Below, one piece after another: positions 23,386 through 33,981 of a DNA stretch of 64,000 nucleotides (the stretch's first letter is position 1; every line of letters begins with the position of its first letter). The position numbers were made by a program, and so were the translations under genes. The DNA lies in contig OX457050.1 of the NCBI GenBank assembly GCA_949752735.1, positions 39,014,421 to 39,078,420 on the forward strand, written 5' to 3'. The notes under the pieces are model-generated. The model was given only the letters and a program-made list of their open reading frames with translations, was not told the DNA's origin and made no database searches. Source of the stretch: Lumbricus terrestris (taxonomy: Eukaryota > Annelida > Clitellata > Crassiclitellata > Lumbricidae).

Positions 23386-23720
23386 CCCATTAGTAACGAT
23401 TAGAAACAACGTTGCCAAAAGAACAGGATAACAGGCCTACTTGGTAGACTCGTCACTAATTATTTTTAATAGTGAGTCATTTGACTATAAATTCCACCAC
23501 TTTGCTTGTCGAAATATGTTAGCTGGAAAAAATGACCAAACAATACGCATGTCATTGTATCATTAGTTGCAGTATGAAGTAACCGCTTGCTTGAAATCTA
23601 TTTAGACAATCTAGTCAATATTTTATTGTCAACAGTTGTGAGTGGGGGGTTTTGTCCGGGGGATTTTATACAGGGGGGTTTTGTCCGGGGGTTTTGTCCG
23701 CGGTGGGTATTGTCCTAGAC

Positions 23721-25260
23721 GGCACCCTGTCATTACCGCGCAGGACGTTTGCGCGCCGTCATTTGCGCGCCGTCATTTGCGCGCCGTCAGTTGAGCGCAG
23801 CAAAAAATGCCCGTCATTTGCGCGCCGTCATTTGCGCGCGAGCGCAGCGTAGACTTGTACTATTATATCTACTATTATATATTTTCATCAATCCAGCTCC
23901 AATTTAAGCAATAATATTTTCATCAATCCAGCTCCGATTTAAGCAGGAATGTTTTCATCAATTCAGCTCCAAGTTAAGCAAGAATATTTTCATCAATCCA
24001 GCTCCAATTTAAGCAGGAATATTTTCATCAATCCAGCTCCGATTTAAGCAGGAATGTTTTCATCAATCCAGCTCCAAGTTAAGCAAGAATATTTTCATCA
24101 ATCCAGCTCCAATTTAAGTAAAAATATTTTCATCAATCCAGCTCCAATTTAAGCAAGAATATTTTCATCAATCCAGCTCCAATTTAAGCAGGAATATTTT
24201 CATCAATCCAGCTCCGATTTAAGCAGGAATGTTTTCATCAATCCAGCTCCAAGTTAAGCAAGAATATTTTCATCAATCCAGCTCCAATTTAAGTAAAAAT
24301 ATTTTCATCAATCCAGCTCCAATTTAAGCAAGAATATTTTCATCAATCCAGCTCCAATTTAAGCAATAATATTTTCATCAATCCAGCTCCGATTTAAGCA
24401 GGAATGTTTTCATCAATTCAGCTCCAAGTTAAGCAAGAATATTTTCATCAATCCAGCTCCAATTTAAGCAGGAATATTTTCATCAATCCAGCTCCGATTT
24501 AAGCAGGAATGTTTTCATCAATCCAGCTCCAAGTTAAGCAAGAATATTTTCATCAATCCAGCTCCAATTTAAGTAAAAATATTTTCATCAATCCAGCTCC
24601 AATTTAAGCAAGAATATTTTCATCAATCCAGCTCCAATTTAAGCAGGAATATTTTCATCAATCCAGCTCCGATTTAAGCAGGAATGTTTTCATCAATCCA
24701 GCTCCAAGTTAAGCAAGAATATTTTCATCAGTCCAGCTCCAATTTAAGTAAAAATATTTTCATCAATCCAGCTCCAATTTAAGCAAGAATATTTTCATCA
24801 ATCCAGCTCCGATTTCAGCAGGAATGTTTTCATCAATCCAGTTCCAATTTAAGCAAGAATATTTTCATCAATCCAGCTCCAATTTAAGTAAAAATATTTT
24901 CATCAACCAGCTCCAATTTAAGCAAGAATATTTTGTATCAATCCAGCTCCAATTTAAGTAAAAATATTTTCATCAATCCAGCTCCAATTTAAGCCAGAAC
25001 ATTTTTATCAACCCAGCTTTCATTAAAGTAAAAATTATTTTGTATCAATCCGGCTTTTATTTAGCGGGAAATCTTTTCTTCAATCCAACCTGCGTACTTA
25101 GGACCGCCGTTTTATTTTGAGAGTAAACACTTTCGCTAGACTAATATGACGGCGCGCAAATGACGGCGCGCAAATGTCCTGCGCGCAAATAACGTTGCGC
25201 GCAAACGACGGCGCGCAAATGACGGCGCGCAAATGTCCTGCGCGGTAATGGCTGGACACC
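23721..25260. mobile_element. MULE-type foldback with GCGCGCC ends, nested
   Basis: Perfect 9-bp copies GTCCTAGAC flank it at 23712-23720 and 25261-25269. The inverted ends share CATTACCGCGCAGGAC and then repeat GCGCGCCGTCATTT several times. It sits inside the right end of the element at 23042-25271. The whole centre is a 35-bp satellite, and no transposase is present. Confidence 0.88.
23875..25020 (+). repeat. 35-bp satellite with higher-order structure, about 32 units
   Basis: Units consist of CATCAATCCAGCTCCAATTT followed by AAGCAAGAATATTTT. Diagnostic variants (CGATTTAAGCAGGAATG, CAAGTTAAGCAAGAATA, CAATTTAAGTAAAAATA) recur in fixed order. The CGATTT variant sits at about 23935, 24040, 24215, 24390, 24495, 24670 and 24810. 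The spacings are 105, 175, 175, 105, 175 and 140 bp, all multiples of 35, so a five-unit (175-bp) higher-order repeat has been amplified. Confidence 0.93.
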
Positions 25261-25280
25261 GTCCTAGACTCATCAATTAC

Positions 25281-26428
25281 ACATCTGATAATTTATAAGA
25301 ACATAACATAAAAAGTTCCAAGTTTCAAGTAACGGTCTTTAGTGAATATTATTACAACTGACTGATATAGATAATGTACATTATCACATAATTTTACTTT
25401 CCGGTAGAAACACTAAAGCATATATTATTGTGATACCATTGTGGCCGCAAATCACACTCGATCCAATCAATTTTTAGATTTTATGTTTCTTTTTTCCTTT
25501 TCTCTGGAACAAAGTTCTTCTTGCACTAGGCCTACTGCTGAACATGAGTAGCATATGTCGCCTTCGTGAGGTTATTGTAAGGCGCTATATAAATGTTCAT
25601 ATACATACATACATACATACATACATACATGTTATCTCTAAACTGAGGATTCTCCTAAACTGGAAAATCGTCATGTGTACTGCTTGAAAGTTGCTGTCAT
25701 GCTTTAAGTTGGAATGACTGCCTAATATATTTAGCAGGAAAAACATCTTCCTTCAAGATCCTGGGTTCATGTTCAATTAGCAATGTTCCTCTTCTTTTCT
25801 TGATGATGTGCTACGTTGATTGGACGTATGGTTATATTGTCAGCGACACCAACTGCCATCTTTCCTGTGGCAATAATGATAGCAGAATAGTGCCTTATTG
25901 GTTGTAGGTCCATAGTCCTGGAATAGTTTCCCATTGATGCTCCTCCACTCATTTTCTGGAATTCCTTCTCATTCCTCCGTCATCATAGGATATTTTTATT
26001 TGGCCACACTGAGGTCTGGAGCGAGGAACTATACAAATCATCACAGCGAATGAATGAATGAATGAAAGCAGTTTTGGATTCGGTGTGAGTGCGTTGGCTT
26101 GGATTATGCTGGATACCACAACTTGGAAACCGCATCAAATCAAAATCCATCGATCGTCTCTATTGGTCTTTGAATAGTCATTCTTTGAGAGACGCTATTT
26201 AAATTTATAGATACAATACATTTTAATTGGTCACTAATAATAATAATAAAAAAAATAATGACGACAATTTCTATGGCGCCGTAACGCGGCCCTGCTGCTA
26301 AAAGGGCGCCTTGACAACGACAAACACACATTCAGAGACAAGCGATTGACGAATTGACGAGGCAGCCAGATGCAGCGCCAAGAGAACCACACCTGTCCCA
26401 CTACTTACCATCTTTAAATGGTCCAATT
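25281..26428. other. Intergenic stretch with LINE-type 3' tails
   Basis: GGCGCTATATAAATGTTCAT at about 25591 leads into ACAT repeats. The block from AATAATAATAA through TTCTATGGCGCCGTAACGCG (26240-26330) matches the 3' part of the LINE at 59797-60165 in the same (minus) orientation. Nothing else was recognised. Confidence 0.6.
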
Positions 26429-26814
26429 CAGGGACGTCATTTGGGGGGGCAGGGGGGGGCATTTGCCCCCCTGAATTTGAGAAAAAAACTATTTTTTATG
26501 TGTATATCTGTGCATTTTGTCATTTATGTCAGAACTTTGCACACATGCAGTGGTTTCCTAGAGTGATAGAAACTCCCAAAAGATTGAATGGATCTCGTAT
26601 GCTAAATTTGAAAATAGCTAAAATTGCAGAGCACCCCTAGAGAGGTCAACAGTGTACAAGTCAGGGTCGTAAATCCAGATGATGAAAGGGATGGAGCTTC
26701 CTCCCTATCTATACCGAGGTCCATACGGTACATCTTAAGCCGGCGAAAGGCTGACTTTGACCCTAAATGGAGGGTCAGCAAGCTAGGCGACTGTCTCGCA
26801 GTACTTATGATATA

Positions 26815-28215
26815 CAGGGTGGCTCAAAAAAAATGTACCACCGGGGAAAATGCGATATCTTCGCAGCCGATTGAACGTTTTCTGTGAAAATTTCCCAATT
26901 TGTAGGGGAATGAATTTCCAACCATCCCTGAAAGTTTCATTTGAAACTTCTCATGTTTACCAAAGTTACAGATGTTTAAACTTTCAATTTAGTTTTTTCA
27001 AATTTCCGCGGAAAATGTACGTCACTCTTAGATTTCCATGTCAAATGATTTCACTTTTCACTACGATCTCAGAATTCCGTTTTGCAGTTTATTGTAAGGT
27101 ATAATGAGAGTGTCCACTCCCTGCCTTAACACAAGCTCGAATTCTTTTTGTGAAGCTCAGTTTGGCCTTGTTGATCGGGCCCTGAAGCAACTGATCCCAC
27201 ATTGGCAGCAAGACTCCCTTCAGCTAGCAAATGTTCTCCAAACTTGGGATGAAATGTCTTGCAGCGTTCCAGCATAGCTCCCCAGACGTGACAAGCAAGA
27301 GGGCTAAGGTCTGGCGAGTTTGTTTGTCATCTTTGCCAATACATTTACTTCAGTTGATGGCAATAAGGTAGTGCCATCATAATCAACGTTGCCGTGCGAG
27401 CAAGCAGGCGCACCGTCCTGCTGGAAAACAAAACCAGATGTTACAGCATACCTGGTCTTCAATGAGTCTGGGTAAGAGAGTTCAGCGATGAGTTTGACAT
27501 CTAACCAACTGATTGGGATTAAATGCAGTCTTTTTTGCAACCGTAACACACGCCAGCATATCTGATGTCGAAATCATGATGTGCTTTGCACTTGACCCTT
27601 TCGATTACGAAGCGAATTTCGTGAAAATCGCGCTCTTTTCCGTCAGACCAAACGACCACTTCCTGCCTCTCTTGCGACATATGATCTGCGTTACATAAAG
27701 ACGTTTACAGATAGCCTTCAATGTGCTCAGGCTCCACTTTTCACTGCGTTTTTTTTGCTATGATAACGCAATGTCCCAGTTTCTGTTCACGCAACGTCCG
27801 AGTTGCCACTTTATCTTCCACAAAAACTTTGCCCATTGCGTTCAGTAATGGATTCACGAATTTATACATTAATCTATAAAATATCACCAAATACCAGCAG
27901 ATTGCTTCATAAACAGCTTCTTTACAGCTGATAGTGAGGTCGTATGACATCATCATCAATTTGTGTGCTGTAATTTGCCAAAAAATCTGAATGAAATCAT
28001 ATGTATTGGAGCATGATTCTCCGGATAATTGAAAAAACGAAGTTGAAAGTTTAAATAGCTGTAACTTTTGCAAACATGAAAAGTTTCAAATGAAACTTTC
28101 AGGGATTGTTGGAAATTCATTCCCCTTCAAATTGTGAAATTTTCGCAGAAATAGCTCAATCGGCTGCGAATATATCGCATTTTTCCCGGTGGTACATTTT
28201 TTTGGAGCCACCCTG
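26815..28215. mobile_element. Tc1/mariner-superfamily element, degraded
   Basis: Terminal inverted repeats of about 180 bp start CAGGGTGGCTC at both ends and share ATGTACCACCGG and GAATGAATTTCCAAC. The element is flanked by TA on both sides (TATA/TATA), the family's target. A minus-strand transposase remnant lies within. The right end abuts the hAT element at 28221. Confidence 0.88.
27304..27549 (-). pseudogene. Mariner-type transposase remnant
   Basis: The fragment reads ELSYPDSLKTRYAVTSGFVF and then QQDGAPACSHGN. FQQDGAPA is the block around the second catalytic aspartate of Tc1/mariner DDE/D transposases. Downstream frames give KAKLSFTKRIRACVKAGSGH, typical of the C-terminus. The N-terminal DNA-binding part is not readable. 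It lies centrally in the inverted-repeat element at 26815-28215 and is interrupted by stops and shifts. Confidence 0.78.
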
Positions 28216-28426
28216 TATAGCAGTGTCTCGCAAACTTTTTTAACTCCCGGCACACTCAGCAGATAAATTTTGTATCGCGGCACACCAATTAAAATTTATT
28301 ACAATTGCAAAGCCAACGGCAATAATTACAGTTTGTCATATTAGTCTAGCAATAGCGAAACTAGAGCACATTTTTCATTGAATAATCATCACTAATGCGA
28401 CGAATGAGTTGGTTTACGAGAGCATA

Positions 28427-28990
28427 TTAACTCAAGACGCGGTTCGATAGCTGACAAGCAGACACGCATTTCATCATCCACCATCTGTAGTCGCTCTCGT
28501 TTTTCGATTTCATTTCTGTTAGAACAGAAAATCCAACTTCGCAGAGGTAAGGCAATCCAAACGGCAGCAAACACTTGATTGCTTTCGTACTCAAGTCTGG
28601 ATATTGGCTAAGAATTAAGATCCAAAAGGCTGACAACTCTTGATCAGCGAAAGAGCCTCTGTGAACCAGATCGTTCTTAAGATCGATGAGACTCTCTTCT
28701 TCAGCCATCGTTAGACCGGTACATTCGTGATTTACGAATGGATTGATGACCCATTCATACTCTTTTGTCTCCAGGGAAGGAAAGTATTTGGCGAATGCTA
28801 ACGCGAGATTTTCCAGCGTCTCTCTAATTTTTCCAACTAGCATGCTCTTGTGTGGAGAAGCATCGATACCTGGAAAACAGTCAATGTGTGAATTGCTTGT
28901 ATTCTTAATCCCCAGTTGTAACTTTTCGCTGAATGCCTTAAGTTTCCCTGTGATTGTGGTTATGTTTTCTTTTGCGCCTTGAAGACTCAA
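28427..28990 (-). pseudogene. hAT transposase C-terminal fragment (ZBED5-like)
   Basis: The frame contains EYEWVINPF, then AFWILILSQYPDLSTKAIKC and LPFGLPYLCEVGFSVLTEMK. This is the dimerisation domain of the ZBED5/ZMYM6-like hAT family (FW-YP-L, then LPF-T-YLCE-GFS). The upstream catalytic half and BED finger are missing, probably lost by internal deletion. It lies in the hAT element 28221-29806. Confidence 0.85.
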
Positions 28991-29219
28991 ATATATTCAC
29001 ATAATTTTATTTATAGTTAACTATTTGTTTAATATTTCAGTAATGATAAATAAAAACGTAGAAGAATATACCTGAATCACTTACACCGTTAGAGATGTGC
29101 TGGTATTTCTGTAATAATGGCGTCGACAGAACGAGTTAACTATGTAGTCTATGTTTGTATCTCCATAATAATGACGTCGAGAAGAGTAAATAACATAGAG
29201 TAGAATCAGTAGAACAACG

Positions 29220-29585
29220 TCACTAGGAGCAATGGATCAACGTTCTCGTCTCGCTCCTCGTCAGTACCCAGTTGTAAGCAATCTCATCTGGGGAAGCTAA
29301 TGATCCAACCAGCAGGACTGAATTCAATTACATCATGAATCCCAGTCACACGCTTGTTACAGACCCCGACAAGCCGGTGCCCAATGACTTCCAAGCCATA
29401 GGGCCTGCATTTCGAGGGCTACAACTCAATGTTGAGGGTCTGTCGGCCGCCAAGCGCACACTCATCAGCAACTTGGCTCATCTTCACGATGTAGTTCCCG
29501 GGCGGATTAACCGCACTCCACGTTGCTGATGAGGCTGCTGTATGCTGGCTCAGCGCGAACTGCATACGCTAAATAAATAAATAAA
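29220..29585 (+). mobile_element. LINE, internally deleted, with (AAAT)n tail
   Basis: An open frame from 29335 reads RGLQLNVEGLSAAKRTLISN, then LAHLHDV, the start of an APE-type endonuclease domain in non-LTR retrotransposon ORF2. The sequence then jumps to a short 3' part and ends in an AAAT-type tail at about 29570-29585. It lies inside the hAT at 28221-29806 and so is a later insertion. Confidence 0.65.
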
Positions 29586-31447
29586 TACTAGAGTTTTTAC
29601 TTTGATCACTTGACATCGAATAACTGAGGAGAAACTATTCTTAAACATAAAAACATTGGGAAGCCGAAAATTGTATTTATCATATTTATGAAATAATTTC
29701 TTCTAAAGTCAATTAAAAGACTACAAATTTTAGGTTTCTCTCGCGGCACACCTGAAATCTCACGCGGCACACTAGTGTGCCGCGGCACACAGTTTGCGAT
29801 ACACTGCTGTATAGCGAGCATTGTGGACACCGATACTGGAAACCTTAGCCTACTCTGGGCCCGATTCCACTGAAAACAGATGTCGTTGACAGATATGCCA
29901 AGGAGGTCTGGATAAATAACTGGAGCAAGAGGTTGGCCGAGGTTAAAAGTTTCAATTTCGTGAAGAGGCCCATGCATTCCTCTGGCACTGCAGCACTGAG
30001 TGTAGCATCCCTGCCTGACTCATTCTCAGTCTGTATCTGAATGTGGTTGGACTCTATTAAGACTATATGCAAGAATTCAGTGTTGTTCTGTTTTTATTGG
30101 ATTATTATTTGTGTAATTAGATTTAGATGTCAGTTTAAAGCAATTGTTTTAGTGTATATTAGTTTTAGATGTCAGTTTAAAGCAAGTGTTTTAGTGTATA
30201 TAGAATTCCACGTTTACTGTGCTGGTTTAACTCCATTCTGAACTACAGACAATTATTGGATTATTCAGAATGGTCTATAAGTGTGCAGGATTTGGCTGTA
30301 GAAGTGGATATCGTGATTGTTCAGGTTTGGGATGTAATGGAGAAAAAATAACTTTCCATTCATTCCCAATCACTAATGCCGAACTATGTCAGAAATGGGT
30401 TCGGGCTAATCCTCGGGAAGGATATATTCCAACCAAACATTCCAGATTGTGTTCACTTCATTTCCAATCAAGCGATTTTATCGAGGAACCGCAAGACAAA
30501 AATGTTACCAGAAGAAAGAAGTCTGAATCGTCTGTAAAACCCTTCAGAAGGTACCTGAAAGAAGATGCCATTCCGTCTATCTTTCCTAATGCACCAACTT
30601 ATCTGTCAAAAACAAGCACCTTGCCCAGACCAACTTCTAGAGCCACAATATCAAGCCGCTCTGATTTAGAGAAGAAGAGACTTGACAGTCTGGAGCAGTG
30701 CTTCTTGGAGAAAGATAACATTTCTGGACTCACAATATCAGAACTTAAGGAACGACTGCAATCAGAGACTACTGTACCTGAGGACTTTAACATCTGCATT
30801 GTTGAACAATCACTGCTGGTGTATCTGATCAAGGTGACTGAGGATATACCTAAAATAACAGGGAGCATTATTGTCAGAAGTGATTTCACCATGGCTGTCA
30901 CAGTGGATGAGAAAGTTGTCCCATCAACCCAGTATCACGATCTGGTTAAGGGTCCACTCCGTTGTATGTCGCAACTTGTAAATTTGATGGCCCGTGTGAA
31001 GTCATGGATCCAAGATGCAAAGTCTCGCACGCTAGAATTGAACATTAAGATGGCCATACAGCATTTGAAAACCACCACAGATACTCTGGAAGAGGACAGC
31101 GAAGAATACAAGAAAATTACTTTCATAACTGAACAACTGAAGTTGCTTTCAAAGAAAAAATTTGGGCGAGTCTATTCAGCAAAGCTCGTAATACTATCAT
31201 ACATGATTTATGCAGCAAGTCCGGCTGCATATGTGGTTCTTCTTGACCAAAATATTCTGTGTTTGCCATCAACAGCCACTCTGAGAAAAGTCACTCGACG
31301 TTTGAATTGTGCCACTGGATTAGACAACAGTTCATATTTGAAGTTGAGGATCTCCAAGTTGAATCAATATGAAAGGACGGTCATCCTCATCATTGATGAA
31401 ATTTATATTGCCAAACGAGTAGAATACACCAGAGGAGAGATGCAGGG

Positions 31448-33981
31448 TAGGGTTGTCCAGAAAGATAAAAAGTTTCAGAAAACACCCATACTCAAGTTTT
31501 TCCCATGCTTTTATTCATGTGTGGCCTTCAGATATTTTTACAGAATTTTAAAATGTCATCCTAGGGTCCCTCATGGCCCCTGAACTTAGGGACCGATTTT
31601 GGTAGAAATAGCACTGTATTTTCAATACGAACAATTGATAGCGAAGCAGATATGACACACAGTTGCACTATTAGACATCGAACTGATATAATTTTCATTA
31701 CTCTTGACTAATCAGCAATAAAACAAGCTGAAATGTACTATCTGAGCAATATAAGGGGGCCGTCCATAAATGACGTCACGCAATTTGGGACGATTTTTGA
31801 CCCCAAACCCCCTCATTACACGTCATCACAAAATTCATACGATATCTAGTAAGAAACTGCCAGAAATAGTCACAGATGTGTGACCCGGCTCCTCCACGTG
31901 GTGCGTGACGTCATTTATGGACGGTCACCAATGAAGTAATAATATTTTTTTCTTTAATTAAACGCCTGCAAGAGACACTGCGCTTTACATTTACAAGTTA
32001 TACAGTAATCTTAATTAAACTTAACTACCAACTGAACAGACAGCTTTGTAATTACACGGCGCCAATGGCAGCCTACAAAGCAAATCCGCCCAACTGGGGT
32101 TCGAACTCACTACCTCTCGCACTCTTGGCCAGCGTGTTAACCACTACTCTACCGGGCCCCCCAAAGATAAGTACCAATACGCACCCGCCACAGGCGCCGT
32201 ATCATACGGTTCACATCCATATTTTTCACATAATGTTAGTAATGCGACTGTTGCGAATGCCTTGACCCAAAGCCTATATGCTTAAAGATGCTGACTCTCC
32301 AGCAGCACCCAGATGTATTCGTAATGTCTTGCTTAATTTCTTCTTGTCAAAAGTTTGGAATTGCTTCATGTGCTCTTTGACACCATGCAAAGGCCATGGA
32401 GGATCTTTGTTCAGGATCAGTCGTAATAATGGCTGCGAAGTATGATAATTATAAGCTTCAGTCCACGCTCAGCTGTGTCGTTTGCTGATGCTGCAGCAAG
32501 ATAATCTCCCGCTTTGTCCATGACATGATTCATTTTAGTGCTGTTGATAATGGCAGTTGCCAATACCGAAATTGATTTACTTGGCAACCATCAATGGTAC
32601 CCAACCCCAGAGCAAGAATCCCCAGGGTGGTTGGGGAGTTTCAACCTTCCAAGTCTTTCCTACAGACCCACAGTAAAGTATGTTTTTCACACACCAATTC
32701 CTAGTGAATCATGGCCAACCCACCCCGTTATTTGTCCACAATTCTCACACTGGTGGTACCTCACGGAAGAAATTGTTCCTTTTGTACTTTTGAGCAAAAA
32801 TCCGATGATAACAAGAATTAGCGACTCGATTGTCAGTAACACCACTGCATGCCTGAGACCATCTACAAGTTTCGATAGGTCTTGCCTTCAAACAAGTTGC
32901 CCGCGATACAACCTTAACGAACTTAACTGACCCAGAATCACACACTCTGTTCTGACTGCTCTATCAGCAATGACTGGCTAGTTGAGCCAGCCAATCAATT
33001 GTCATGTGACCAAACATACATTTCAGCTGAGAAATTGTTTCGTGCAGTAAAAGTTGTAAAGAACATAGCTGAGCGTGGGTTGAAGCTTATTATCAGAATT
33101 TGCAACCATTATTACGACCGACCTTGAACAAAGATCCTCCATGGCCTTTACAGGATGTCGAAGAGCACATGAAGCTTTACCAAACTTTTGACAAGAAGAC
33201 ATTAAGCAAGACACTACGAATAGTGCCCCGTAATCATAGTCTGGGTGCTGTTGCAGAGTCGACATCTTTAAGCATATTCATTCATTCATTCCGAAAACTT
33301 ATATAGCGCCCCTTCAAGTAGCCTGCTCAGAGCCGCTTCCAGTCCAGCCACAGCTAAAACGATAGGTCTTGAGCAACTTGTAAAAAGCAGGCTTTGTGTC
33401 AAGGTATTCACAACAGTCGCATTACTAACATTATGTGAAAAATAGGAGTGTGACCCATATGATACGACGCCTGCGGCGGGTGCGTATTGGTACTTCATTG
33501 GTGACCGTCCATAAATGACGTCACGCACCTCGGGGAGGGGCCGGGTCACACATCTGTGACTATTTCTGACAGTTTCTTACTAGATAGCGTATGAATTTTG
33601 TGATGACGTGTAACGAGGGGGTTTGGGGTCAAAAATCGTCCCAAATTGCGTGACGTCATTTATGGACGGCCCCCTTATATTGCTCAGATAGTACAATTCA
33701 ACTTGTTTTATTGCTGATTAGTCAAGATTAATGAAAATTATATCACTTTGGAGTCTAATAATGCAACTGAGTCCTATCTGCTTCGCTATCAGTTATTCGT
33801 ATTGAAAACACAGTGCGATTTCTACCAAAATCGGTCCCTAAGTTCAGGGACCATGAGGGACCCTAGGAGGACATTTTAAAATTCTGTAAAAAATATCTGG
33901 AGGCCACACATGAATGAAAGCATGGGAAAAACTTGAGTATGGGTGTTTTCTGAAACCTTTTTGTTTTTTTGGACAACCCTA
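31448..33981. mobile_element. hAT element with ~1-kb inverted arms, inside the P transposase
   Basis: The ends read TAGGGTTGTCCA inward on both sides. Identical 8-bp copies ATGCAGGG flank it at 31440-31447 and 33982-33989. The two arms match over roughly 1 kb (31448-32477 against 33062-33981) and include GTCCATAAATGACGTCACGC near each end. The left arm is interrupted by a SINE, the right arm by a LINE-type tail with AATG repeats (~33275-33360). The unpaired centre (about 32480-33060) has no recognised gene. Confidence 0.9.
31939..32168 (-). mobile_element. tRNA-derived SINE, minus strand
   Basis: Read on the minus strand, the head has an A-box-like TAGAGTAGTGG and a B-box-like AGTTCGAACCC about 35 bases apart, in a tRNA-like context. 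An AT-rich 3' tail with AAAGAAAAAAATATT follows. It splits the left arm of the hAT at a point where the right arm is continuous. AAGTA copies at 31934-31938 and 32169-32173 are the likely target duplication. Confidence 0.82.

Larger units (their letters stand above)
23042..25271. mobile_element. Mutator-like (MULE) element interrupted by a second MULE
   Basis: Perfect 9-bp copies ATCAATTAC flank it at 23033-23041 and 25272-25280. The ends share AGGACAATACCC followed by GGACAAAACCCCC repeats in inverted orientation. It encodes a MULE transposase fragment (23131-23385), which fixes the superfamily. The inner element at 23721-25260 inserted just inside its right end. Without that insertion it is only ~0.7 kb. 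Confidence 0.88.
28221..29806. mobile_element. hAT element (ZBED-like), with 8-bp target duplication
   Basis: The ends read CAGTGTCTCGCAAACT and CAGTGTATCGCAAACT inward, followed by GGCACAC-rich sequence. Identical 8-bp copies CTGTATAG flank it at 28213-28220 and 29807-29814. The left copy overlaps the last bases of the mariner, so the hAT inserted exactly at the mariner edge and is younger. It contains a transposase C-terminal fragment and a LINE fragment. Confidence 0.9.

Noticed and set aside
23875..25020. CRISPR-like array of ~35-bp repeats
   Set aside because: The units are directly adjacent with no unique spacers, variants follow a higher-order pattern, and the context is an animal transposon.
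32040..32165. Functional tRNA gene on the minus strand
   Set aside because: The A- and B-box-like parts do not fold into a complete tRNA, and a long AT-rich tail with target duplication shows a SINE.
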